In this document: one piece after another, positions 1-5,381 of the stretch
How the letters are laid out: each line of letters begins with the position of its first letter
Numbering within the stretch: position 1 is the first letter of the stretch
From: Methanobrevibacter sp.
GTDB lineage: Archaea > Methanobacteriota > Methanobacteria > Methanobacteriales > Methanobacteriaceae
Assembly: GCA_016291275.1 (NCBI GenBank)
Contig: JAEEWY010000058.1
Location: 1 to 8,665 of the forward strand
Length of the DNA stretch: 8,665 nucleotides
Direction: 5' to 3'
Position numbers and translations under genes: made by a program
Notes under the pieces: generated by a model
Told to the model about the DNA's origin: nothing
Seen by the model: only the letters and a program-made list of their open reading frames with translations
Database searches by the model: none

Positions 1-369
1 ACAGATATATTAACCAATAAATTTTTATAATTTTCATCAATTTTTAGATTTTTTGAGCAAAATTTTTAGCTATTTTTTCAGATCTTATTTTGATTGAAAA
101 TAATTAAAAATTAAAAATTTTTTCAATTTTTTATCCTTTTTCATTTATTCCCATTGTATATTACTCTTTTTTAGATTTTTATACTATTTTTCCATTTATT
201 TTTACTAAAAATATCAATAACTTTATATATTTCTTTAAATATAAACAGTATTAAGGTAAAATAATCTATATTTTATTAAAATTAGTTATTTTAAATTGAG
301 TGTTTTTATAAAAAAACTAAAACACGAATCATACCTTCAATCATTTTTATAAAATTTATCGGTGAAAAT
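1..369. other. AT-rich intergenic region upstream of the PRC-barrel gene
   Basis: No convincing coding frame is seen here. The stretch is dominated by A and T tracts, as is usual between Methanobrevibacter-type genes. The things I can point to are a TATA-like element at 222-230, a second one at 303-312, a short inverted repeat at 300-306/319-325 (GTGTTTT and AAAACAC, 12-base loop) that overlaps the second element, and the ribosome binding site of the next gene at 361-365. The first ~200 bases hold nothing else that I recognise; their T-tracts could include the 3' end of a gene lying to the left of the window. Confidence 0.6.
222..230 (+). promoter_or_regulatory. Candidate archaeal TATA box for the PRC-barrel gene
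   Basis: TTTATATAT matches the archaeal TATA-box consensus. It would put transcription start near 250-255 and give a leader of about 115 bases. A competing candidate is TTTTTATAAA at 303-312, which would give a leader of about 35 bases and lies within a small inverted repeat (300-325). In DNA this AT-rich such matches occur by chance, so neither is certain. Confidence 0.3.
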
Positions 370-648
370 ATGGAAAATGCTGTTGCTAAACCTAATACTC
401 ATAGAAGAGAAGAAAAATTATGGAGTGAAATTAAAAGCTATCAAGTAGCTACTAATAATGCTCGTATTTTAGGAGTGCTTGATGAGTTAATTATTAATGA
501 AAAAACTGGTAAAATCGTGGATATTGCAGTAAAAGTAGAAGCTGGCCGTAATATTCATGTAAAAGGTGCAAAACGTAGAGGAGATTTATTATTAATCCCA
601 TTCACCAAAATAGAAAAAGTTGGAGAATTTATTATTGTAACTGAATAA
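370..648 (+). CDS. PRC-barrel domain protein (small, cytoplasmic)
   Basis: This 92-residue protein has no signal peptide or membrane segment. After a charged N-terminal stretch of about 20 residues, residues ~22-92 resemble the PRC-barrel fold: alternating short beta strands around a NARILGVLDELIIN segment, a GKIVDIAVKV strand, a basic VKGAKRRGD turn and a closing LLIPFTKIEKVGEFIIV segment. The ATG is preceded by GGTGA at 361-365, a good match to the 16S anti-Shine-Dalgarno, which supports the start. PRC-barrel proteins are small adaptor or RNA/protein-binding modules. In haloarchaea, short ones (CdpB-type) act with SepF and FtsZ in cell division. Whether this one does is not shown by the sequence. 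It stands alone, with a T-rich stretch right after the stop that could serve as a poly-U terminator. Confidence 0.75.
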   Translation: MENAVAKPNTHRREEKLWSEIKSYQVATNNARILGVLDELIINEKTGKIVDIAVKVEAGRNIHVKGAKRRGDLLLIPFTKIEKVGEFIIVTE

Positions 649-689
649 TTTTTCTAATTTTCACTTTTTTTATTTTTTATTTTTTCATT

Positions 690-718
690 ACACTTAATTT
701 AAATCACACTTAATTTAA
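690..718. repeat. 13-base direct repeat, two copies 16 bases apart
   Basis: ACACTTAATTTAA occurs at 690-702 and again at 706-718, separated by only three bases. It lies behind the PRC-barrel gene. It could be chance in low-complexity DNA or a small local duplication; I see no function. Confidence 0.5.
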
Positions 719-841
719 CTATTTTTAATTGATTTAGTCTATTTTTTCTAATTTTTATTTTATCTAAACTATTTTTATATTATAAGATTTTTTAATTTTT
801 TCACGTTCATAAATCTTATTTTTAACTATTTTTTTAAGTAA

Positions 842-891
842 ATAATTTCAGTCTGAAAGTTATTTCTTAAAAGTTTGTTTCAAATGTTAAG
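842..891. promoter_or_regulatory. Pair of inverted repeats just upstream of the sufCB TATA-like box (possible operators)
   Basis: The first repeat is TTTCAG-T-CTGAAA (846-858), extended by ATAA (842-845) and TTAT (860-863) with one unpaired G. The second has arms CTTAA (866-870) plus TTTG (874-877) facing CAAA (881-884) plus TTAAG (887-891), with a small internal loop. Both sit immediately 5' of the TATA-like sequence at 894-906. That position suits a dyad-binding transcription factor acting on the suf operon. The function is inference. Confidence 0.35.
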
Positions 892-893
892 TT

Positions 894-906
894 ATTTATA
901 TTATAA
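894..906 (+). promoter_or_regulatory. Candidate TATA box for sufCB
   Basis: TTTATATTATAAA is a strong AT match to an archaeal TATA element. Initiation about 25 bases downstream (near 920-930) would give a leader of roughly 120 bases before sufC, containing the 931-955 hairpin. It is chosen partly for its position just after the paired inverted repeats. Confidence 0.35.
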
Positions 907-930
907 AAATAATATAATAATTGTTATATG

Positions 931-955
931 ATAAAAAAAATTTGATTTTTTTTAT
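931..955 (+). repeat. A8/T8 hairpin in the presumed sufC leader
   Basis: ATAAAAAAAA (931-940) pairs perfectly with TTTTTTTTAT (946-955) across a five-base loop TTTGA. With its U8 on the 3' side it could act as a weak terminator or attenuator upstream of sufC. In AT-rich DNA the chance explanation is real. Confidence 0.4.
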
Positions 956-1044
956 TAGAATTTTATTTAAAAAAATTAGCATGGATTAAAAATTAATACT
1001 AATTAAATTAAACTTGTAATTTAAATCGATAAGGGTTTGATACA

Positions 1045-1803
1045 ATGTTGCTTGAAGTAAAAGATTTAGTTGTTGAAGTAGAGGGTAAACGTGTCTTAAA
1101 TGGCGTAAACCTTGCTATAAGAGAAGGGGAAACCCATGTGCTTTTAGGTCCGAATGGTGCAGGGAAAAGTACATTATTCTTAACTATCTTGGGATTCCCA
1201 AAATATGAAGTTGTAGAAGGATCCATCCTATTCAATGGGGAGGACATCACTAATTTAACCACTACTGAAAGAGTTCAAAAAGGGCTTGGAGTAAGTTTCC
1301 AAAACCCTCCAGCTATTCGTGGAGTTAGTGTAAGGGACTTGTTGAAATTTGAATCCAAGCAAGATCCAGATGAAGAATTGAATCCAAGAATGCAAGAGCT
1401 TGCTAAAAAATTAAAATTCAGTGATGAATTCTTAGACAGAGATGTTAACAGAGGATTTTCTGGAGGGGAAGTTAAAAGGTCTGAAATTCTCCAATTGCTT
1501 GCTCAAGGACCGCTTTTCACTATGTTTGATGAACCGGACTCCGGTGTGGATATTGAAAATGTGGAATTGTTAGCTGGCGAATTGAATGTTTTATTGGATA
1601 AGGATAAAAAACCTGGTCAAAGGAGAAAGGCAGGGTTGCTTATCACTCACTTAGGTTACATTTTGAATTTTGTTAAAGCAGATAAGGCACATGTATTGAT
1701 GCATGGTGTAATTGCTTGTTCTGGTGACCCAGATGAAATTTTAGAAGACATTAGAAAAGAAGGATTTAAAGGATGTGTTGGTTGTGCAGAATGTAACTCA
1801 TGA
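1045..1803 (+). CDS. sufC: SufC-type ABC ATPase of iron-sulfur cluster assembly (archaeal minimal SUF, SmsC-like)
   Basis: SufC is the cytoplasmic ABC ATPase that drives the SufB scaffold during Fe-S cluster assembly. All nucleotide-binding motifs are present in the 252 residues: Walker A GPNGAGKST (35-43), Q-loop Gln86 in FQNP, signature FSGGEVKR (138-145), Walker B ending in FDEPD (161-165) and the switch His202. Length is normal for the family. The C-terminus is unusual compared with bacterial SufC: a Cys-x2-Cys-x2-Cys tail (Cys244, 247, 250) just before the stop. The next gene is a single SufB/D-like protein whose frame overlaps this one by up to 29 bases, so the two are surely cotranscribed. 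Such two-gene archaeal systems have been called SMS (SUF-like minimal system). A weak AAGGG at 1031-1035 precedes the ATG. Family assignment is firm; the role of the Cys tail is inference. Confidence 0.93.
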   Translation: MLLEVKDLVVEVEGKRVLNGVNLAIREGETHVLLGPNGAGKSTLFLTILGFPKYEVVEGSILFNGEDITNLTTTERVQKGLGVSFQNPPAIRGVSVRDLLKFESKQDPDEELNPRMQELAKKLKFSDEFLDRDVNRGFSGGEVKRSEILQLLAQGPLFTMFDEPDSGVDIENVELLAGELNVLLDKDKKPGQRRKAGLLITHLGYILNFVKADKAHVLMHGVIACSGDPDEILEDIRKEGFKGCVGCAECNS

Positions 1804-3016
1804 TGCTGAAAAGGCTAAAGATAAAAAGGCAGCGTTAGGTACAGATGTTGTCATTGAAAACTTCACTACAGAGGATATTAATGCTTTTGATGTAATTGAT
1901 GACTTAAAAGATATTGACAAGAAAACTCAAAAGACTATCCTAAAAGTAGGGGTAGATGCTAATTCTGAAGAAAGAGCAGGTTCTTTTGTTCAAATGGATC
2001 AATCAAATATCTTTTCACATTCAATATCTGATTCCATTGAACTTATGAACTTAGGTGTTGCATTGGATAAGCATTCCTGGTTGAAGGATTACTTGTGGAA
2101 AGCTGTAAAACCTGATGTTGATAAATACACTGCACAATGTGCATTACAAGAATCTGAAAATGATGCATATAGTGGTTATTTTGTCAGATCATTACCTGGA
2201 ACCAAGGAAATTTTCCCAGTTCAAGCCTGTATGTTCATTGCAGATCAAGACGTTATGCAAACTGCTCACAATATTGTTATTGCTGAAGAGAATTCAGAGC
2301 TTCACCTTATCACTGGTTGTGCAACTGGCGATGACATTTCATCTGCACTTCACGTAGGTGTTTCTGAAATTTACATCAAGCCGGGTGCAAAAGTCACTTT
2401 CACTATGGTCCACAACTGGGCAGAACAAGTGGAAGTACGTCCAAGAACTGCAATTTATCAGGAAAAGAACAGTACTTACATCAATAATTACATTTTAACC
2501 AGTCCTGTAAAATCCATTCAGTCTTATCCTACTACCTACTGTAATGGTGAAAATGCAAGGGCATTATTCCAAAGTATTCAAAGCGGTATCAATGACTCAA
2601 TTATTGATATGGGTTCAAGGGCTATTTTGAATGCACCAAATACCAGTGCTGAAATCATTTCCCGTTCTGTTGCTAATGATAATTACAGAATTTATTCAAG
2701 AGGACATTTATCTGGAAATGTTCCTAATGTAAAAGGACACTTAGAATGTCATGGTTTGGTTTTAGATGACAATTCATCCATCTATGCAGTTCCAGAACTT
2801 GAAGCAAATGCTGCAAACCTTGAAATGTCTCACGAAGCGGCAGTTGGTCAAATTGATGAAGAAGAGATCTACTACTTGACTTCAAGAGGATTGACTGAAG
2901 AGGAAGCGGCTTCCATGATTGTTAGAGGTTTCTTAAGCATGGACATCACTGGATTGCCAGATGAATTAGCTGCTGAAACTCAAAAAATGATTGACATGAG
3001 TTTAGATGGAATGTAG
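1775..3016 (+). CDS. sufB: SufB/SufD-family Fe-S scaffold protein (SmsB-like)
   Basis: The C-terminal half shows the SufB core beta-helix signature. Cys325 in GHLECHG and the SHEAA segment (His353, Glu354) lie 28-29 residues apart, the same spacing as the catalytic Cys405 and His433/Glu434 of E. coli SufB. The conserved tail LTSRGLTEEEAASMIVRGF (368-386) follows, which contacts SufC in the family. The protein is the assembly scaffold on which sulfur and iron are combined, with SufC as ATPase. There is no sufS, sufE or separate sufD nearby, consistent with the reduced archaeal system. The start is uncertain. No in-frame ATG exists near the beginning. GTG 1775, TTG 1778 and GTG 1784 are possible; GTG 1784 lies 10 bases after AAAGGA (1768-1773), while GAAGGA at 1759-1764 would suit GTG 1775. 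All overlap the end of sufC, suggesting translational coupling. Confidence 0.92.
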   Translation: MLVVQNVTHDAEKAKDKKAALGTDVVIENFTTEDINAFDVIDDLKDIDKKTQKTILKVGVDANSEERAGSFVQMDQSNIFSHSISDSIELMNLGVALDKHSWLKDYLWKAVKPDVDKYTAQCALQESENDAYSGYFVRSLPGTKEIFPVQACMFIADQDVMQTAHNIVIAEENSELHLITGCATGDDISSALHVGVSEIYIKPGAKVTFTMVHNWAEQVEVRPRTAIYQEKNSTYINNYILTSPVKSIQSYPTTYCNGENARALFQSIQSGINDSIIDMGSRAILNAPNTSAEIISRSVANDNYRIYSRGHLSGNVPNVKGHLECHGLVLDDNSSIYAVPELEANAANLEMSHEAAVGQIDEEEIYYLTSRGLTEEEAASMIVRGFLSMDITGLPDELAAETQKMIDMSLDGM

Positions 3017-3042
3017 TTCAAACTTTTTGAAAAAGTTTGAAC
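3016..3042 (+). repeat. 13-bp perfect inverted repeat starting on the sufB stop codon
   Basis: GTTCAAACTTTTT (3016-3028) and AAAAAGTTTGAAC (3030-3042) are exact inverted copies around one G. As RNA it would fold into a hairpin with a few central bases unpaired. It is not itself followed by a U-tract, so it probably protects or forms part of the 3' end together with the next hairpin. Confidence 0.75.
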
Positions 3043-3055
3043 AAAATATTTTCAC

Positions 3056-3110
3056 AGTTGGGAGTAATTTACTCTTAACTTTTCTCTTTTTATTTTTCTA
3101 TTTTTTTACT
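3056..3110 (+). terminator. Terminator-like hairpin and T-rich tract after sufCB
   Basis: Positions 3056-3066 pair with 3070-3080: eleven pairs, two of them G.U, around the triloop ATT. The G.U pairs fit only a + strand RNA. The hairpin is followed by T-rich sequence with runs of 5 to 7 T up to about 3110. Both hairpin plus U-run and U-run alone can end archaeal transcripts, so this is a likely 3' end of the sufCB mRNA. Confidence 0.6.
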
Positions 3111-3549
3111 AATTTTTTTAGTAATTTTTTTAATTATTTTTTAACTATTTGTTTTTAAATTTTTTTTAAAATTTTTTTCACATATTTTTAATTTTCATAA
3201 GTTTTTTTTAAATTTTCAATTTTTCAAAAATTACTTAAATTCTTTTATTTAGGCATTCCTTAATTTTAAGCCATTTTTTCAAATTTTATTCTTGGTTATA
3301 AAAATTGTTTTGGTGGTTTAAAACTTAATTTATTTTTATTTAAATTCCTCATTTTAAATTTTAGTAAAATTGATTAGTTTTTTCTTGATTTTTATCAGTA
3401 AAAATGGTTATTTTCCAATAATATTTCGTATAAATAAAAATAAATTTTTTGGCTATGTAATATCTTTTTTAAAAAAAGTATTATAGTATATAAATCTTGT
3501 GTATTTGCTTTCCAAGTAACCTTTATATTTAATCTTTAATATAATATAT
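3111..3549. other. AT-rich non-coding stretch between the sufCB terminator and the mvh leader
   Basis: No coding frame is supported. It is composed largely of T-tracts up to about 3300. Small hairpins occur at 3388-3405 (7-bp stem, loop TCAG) and 3458-3483 (TAATA plus CTTTTTT facing AAAAAAG plus TATTA, one bulged T). TATA-like sequences lie at 3487-3494 and 3521-3530. The first 300 bases contain nothing I can interpret. Confidence 0.55.
3521..3530 (+). promoter_or_regulatory. Candidate TATA box for the mvh leader transcript
   Basis: CTTTATATTT, preceded by GTAAC, is a plausible TATA/BRE combination. Start of transcription would fall near 3548-3553, just before the first structured domain at 3563, and would give mvhDGAB a leader of about 455 bases. 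Alternatives are TATATAAA at 3487-3494 and the AT-rich ATAATATATA at 3541-3550. It is chosen because the RNA structure begins right downstream. Confidence 0.35.
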
Positions 3550-3562
3550 AATCAGTACATTA

Positions 3563-3623
3563 ATGTTAAGCTGAGCTAGCTCATTAGCGTACGATGATTT
3601 GAGATTAAGGTATGCCTTAACAT
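3563..3623 (+). promoter_or_regulatory. First domain of the leader RNA, with mutually exclusive hairpins
   Basis: ATGTTAAG (3563-3570) pairs with CTTAACAT (3616-3623), closing a domain that is GC-richer than its surroundings. Inside lies the 12-base palindrome TGAGCTAGCTCA (3572-3583). The 3' arm can also fold locally as TTAAGG-TATG-CCTTAA (3605-3620) or GTATG-CCTTAA-CATAC (3610-3625). These folds exclude the closing stem, which is the arrangement expected of an RNA switch. The switching idea is inference. Confidence 0.4.
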
Positions 3624-3677
3624 ACTTTAATATAGATTTGAAAAACTTTTTTAAAAAAGAAATTAGATTGAAATCTA

Positions 3678-3712
3678 TAACTTTAAAAATTTTGATTTGG
3701 TTTTTAAAGTTA
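3678..3712 (+). repeat. Repeated-loop hairpin 1 (12-bp stem, loop TTTTGATTTGG)
   Basis: TAACTTTAAAAA (3678-3689) pairs perfectly with 3701-3712. The 11-base loop at 3690-3700 is TTTTGATTTGG. The first two bases of the stem overlap the 3' arm of the preceding 3631-3679 stem, so the two compete slightly. Confidence 0.7.
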
Positions 3713-3720
3713 AAACGGAA

Positions 3721-3750
3721 TTCTTGAATTTTTTGATTTGGATTCAAGAA
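3721..3750 (+). repeat. Repeated-loop hairpin 2 (9-bp stem, loop with TTTTGATTTGG)
   Basis: TTCTTGAAT (3721-3729) pairs perfectly with ATTCAAGAA (3742-3750). The 12-base loop at 3730-3741 is one T followed by TTTTGATTTGG. The stem sequence is unrelated to hairpin 1. Confidence 0.7.
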
Positions 3751-3752
3751 GG

Positions 3753-3790
3753 TAATCTATTAAGATTTTGATTTGGATCTTTATAGATTA
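3753..3790 (+). repeat. Repeated-loop hairpin 3 (13 of 14 bp stem, loop with TTTGATTTGG)
   Basis: TAATCTATTAAGAT (3753-3766) pairs with ATCTTTATAGATTA (3777-3790) with one T-T mismatch. The loop at 3767-3776 is TTTGATTTGG, the full 11-base motif being completed by the last base of the 5' arm. It begins two bases after hairpin 2. Confidence 0.7.
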
Positions 3791-3791
3791 A

Positions 3792-3809
3792 AAATAGTGA
3801 AAACTATTT
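3792..3809 (+). repeat. Hairpin with GAAA tetraloop
   Basis: AAATAGT (3792-3798) pairs with ACTATTT (3803-3809) across GAAA (3799-3802), a GNRA-type tetraloop. Such loops are stable in RNA and often dock into a receptor. It sits one base after hairpin 3 and abuts the next stem (3810-3837), which suggests coaxial stacking. Confidence 0.55.
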
Positions 3810-3844
3810 AGGTTGAATATCTCAATTATTTCAATTTTAATAAA

Positions 3845-3871
3845 GTTTAATATTTTCAATCGGTATTAAAT
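3845..3871 (+). repeat. Repeated-loop hairpin 4 (diverged loop TTTTCAATCGG)
   Basis: TTTAATA (3846-3852) pairs with TATTAAA (3864-3870), extended by a G.U pair (3845/3871). The loop at 3853-3863 is TTTTCAATCGG, again 11 bases and identical to TTTTGATTTGG at 8 of 11 positions, including the leading T4 and the final GG. It may be a degenerate member of the series. Confidence 0.5.
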
Positions 3872-3873
3872 GA

Positions 3874-3913
3874 GTTGAATTGTATTAGTTTTGATTTGAT
3901 AATATGGTTCAAT
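3874..3913 (+). repeat. Repeated-loop hairpin 5 (14 pairs with four G.U, loop TTTTGATTTGA)
   Basis: Positions 3874-3887 pair with 3900-3913 without interruption if G.U is allowed (3874/3913, 3880/3907, 3881/3906, 3882/3905). The 12-base loop 3888-3899 contains TTTTGATTTGA, one base different from the common motif. The wobble pairs indicate that the functional molecule is a + strand RNA rather than a DNA cruciform. Confidence 0.65.
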
Positions 3914-3939
3914 GATTATTAGGTTGAAATAGTTGGATG

Positions 3940-3972
3940 AGTCTTAGATTAAATTAAATTTTTTTTAGGACT
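3940..3972 (+). promoter_or_regulatory. Hairpin enclosing a U8 tract, possible attenuator
   Basis: AGTCTTAGA (3940-3948) pairs with TTTAGGACT (3964-3972), including two G.U pairs. The 15-base loop and the start of the 3' arm contain eight consecutive T (3959-3966). Archaeal RNA polymerase can terminate on a U-tract alone, so the tract could stop transcription about 42 bases before mvhD unless masked. This reading is inference. Confidence 0.35.
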
Positions 3973-3988
3973 ATAAACTAAAATTTTA

Positions 3989-4009
3989 ATAGAGGAGGAT
4001 AAACTCTAT
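3989..4009 (+). promoter_or_regulatory. mvhD ribosome binding site inside a small hairpin
   Basis: ATAGAG (3989-3994) can pair with CTCTAT (4004-4009). The GGAGG Shine-Dalgarno (3994-3998) lies at the stem-loop border, and the AT of the ATG start (4008-4010) is paired. This fold would reduce ribosome access to the first gene of the operon. The stem is only 6 bp, so it would be easily opened. Confidence 0.4.
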
Positions 4010-4433
4010 GTCTGAAGATATAAAAATTGTAATGTTTTGTTGTAACTGGTGTTCCTATGGTGGAGCAGATACTGCAGGTACTGCAAGAATGCAATACCCA
4101 CCTAACATTCGTGTTATTAGAGTAATGTGTTCTGGAAGAATTGACCCTCAGTTTATTTTGAAAGCATTCAGAGACGGTGCTGATGGTGTATTCGTAGCAG
4201 GATGCCACATGGGTGACTGCCACTACGATGCAGGTAACTATAAACTTGACAGAAGAATGAGATTAGTTTATAAATTAGTCGAAGATATGGGAATCGGAAG
4301 AGAAAGAGTCCACCACGACTGGATTTCTGCTTCTGAAGGAGAAAAATTCGCTAGTTCTGTAAAAATGATGGTAAACAGAATTAAAGATTTAGGACCTTCC
4401 CCATTAAAAGCACAATTAGATGCTGAAGGATAA
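4008..4433 (+). CDS. mvhD: F420-non-reducing hydrogenase iron-sulfur subunit D
   Basis: MvhD is the small cytoplasmic [2Fe-2S] protein that carries electrons from the MvhAG hydrogenase to HdrA in the bifurcating Mvh-Hdr complex of methanogens. The 141 residues show the family's conserved cysteines: Cys11, Cys12 and Cys15 in FCCNWCSYGGAD, Cys41 in VMCSGR, and Cys66 and Cys71 in AGCHMGDCHY. Its length equals that of a free-standing MvhD, not the version fused to HdrA or formate dehydrogenase. The start is fixed by GGAGG at 3994-3998. It leads the operon, with mvhG 20 bases behind. Codon use here and in the next genes favours TTA, AGA and C-ending two-fold codons, unlike sufCB, which fits high expression. 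Regulation may involve the long structured leader upstream. Confidence 0.95.
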   Translation: MSEDIKIVMFCCNWCSYGGADTAGTARMQYPPNIRVIRVMCSGRIDPQFILKAFRDGADGVFVAGCHMGDCHYDAGNYKLDRRMRLVYKLVEDMGIGRERVHHDWISASEGEKFASSVKMMVNRIKDLGPSPLKAQLDAEG

Positions 4434-4453
4434 ATTTAAATGGAGGATTATTT

Positions 4454-5380
<927 letters not shown>

Positions 5381-5381
5381 T

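Larger units (their letters stand above)
649..1044. other. Non-coding region between the PRC-barrel gene and sufC
   Basis: There is no coding potential that I trust. It starts with T-tracts (about 649-690) suitable for archaeal poly-U termination. It then holds a 13-base direct repeat, ACACTTAATTTAA, at 690-702 and 706-718. Two inverted repeats follow at 842-863 and 866-891, then a TATA-like box at 894-906, and an A8/T8 hairpin at 931-955 that would lie in the leader of the suf transcript. Confidence 0.6.
3563..3972 (+). ncRNA. Highly structured leader RNA (or small RNA) upstream of mvhD, with repeated-loop hairpins
   Basis: This is a chain of hairpins seen directly in the sequence. An outer stem 3563-3570/3616-3623 comes first, then 3631-3639/3671-3679 (9 bp). 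Next are 3678-3689/3701-3712 (12 bp), 3721-3729/3742-3750 (9 bp), 3753-3766/3777-3790 (13 of 14 paired), 3792-3798/3803-3809 (7 bp, GAAA loop) and 3810-3817/3830-3837 (8 pairs, 2 G.U). The last are 3845-3852/3864-3871 (8 pairs, 1 G.U), 3874-3887/3900-3913 (14 pairs, 4 G.U) and 3940-3948/3964-3972 (9 pairs, 2 G.U). Five of these have the loop TTTTGATTTGG or a variant on unrelated stems. The G.U pairs would be A-C mismatches on the other strand, so the RNA is read from the + strand, like mvhD. I do not recognise the family. A cis-acting leader is favoured; a U8 tract at 3959-3966 could also end a free small RNA. Confidence 0.6.

Noticed and set aside
1..369. Possible tRNA or other RNA gene in the AT-rich left edge
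   Set aside because: No cloverleaf, GC-rich island or extended pairing was found; only low-complexity tracts.
1008..1262. Minus-strand reading frame of 84 codons opposite the sufC start
   Set aside because: It is antisense to the Walker A region of sufC, and its composition is that of a shadow frame.
2115..2357. Second + strand frame inside sufB
   Set aside because: It lies wholly within sufB in another frame, has no family resemblance and no ribosome binding site of note.
3571..3603. CTGA (3571-3574) and ACGATGA (3591-3597) as D'/C' boxes of a C/D guide RNA
   Set aside because: The C-type box has a mismatch, and I found no flanking terminal C and D boxes at suitable spacing.
3529..3747. 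Minus-strand reading frame of 72 codons across the mvh leader
   Set aside because: It reads through the hairpin array, is low-complexity (Phe, Lys, Asn, Ile), has no recognisable domain, and the G.U evidence in the adjoining hairpins points to a + strand RNA.
3678..3790. CRISPR array or REP-like element as explanation of the repeats
   Set aside because: The recurring unit is only 11 bases and sits in hairpin loops, and the sequences between are self-complementary rather than unique spacers. In REP-like elements the stems are conserved; here they are not.
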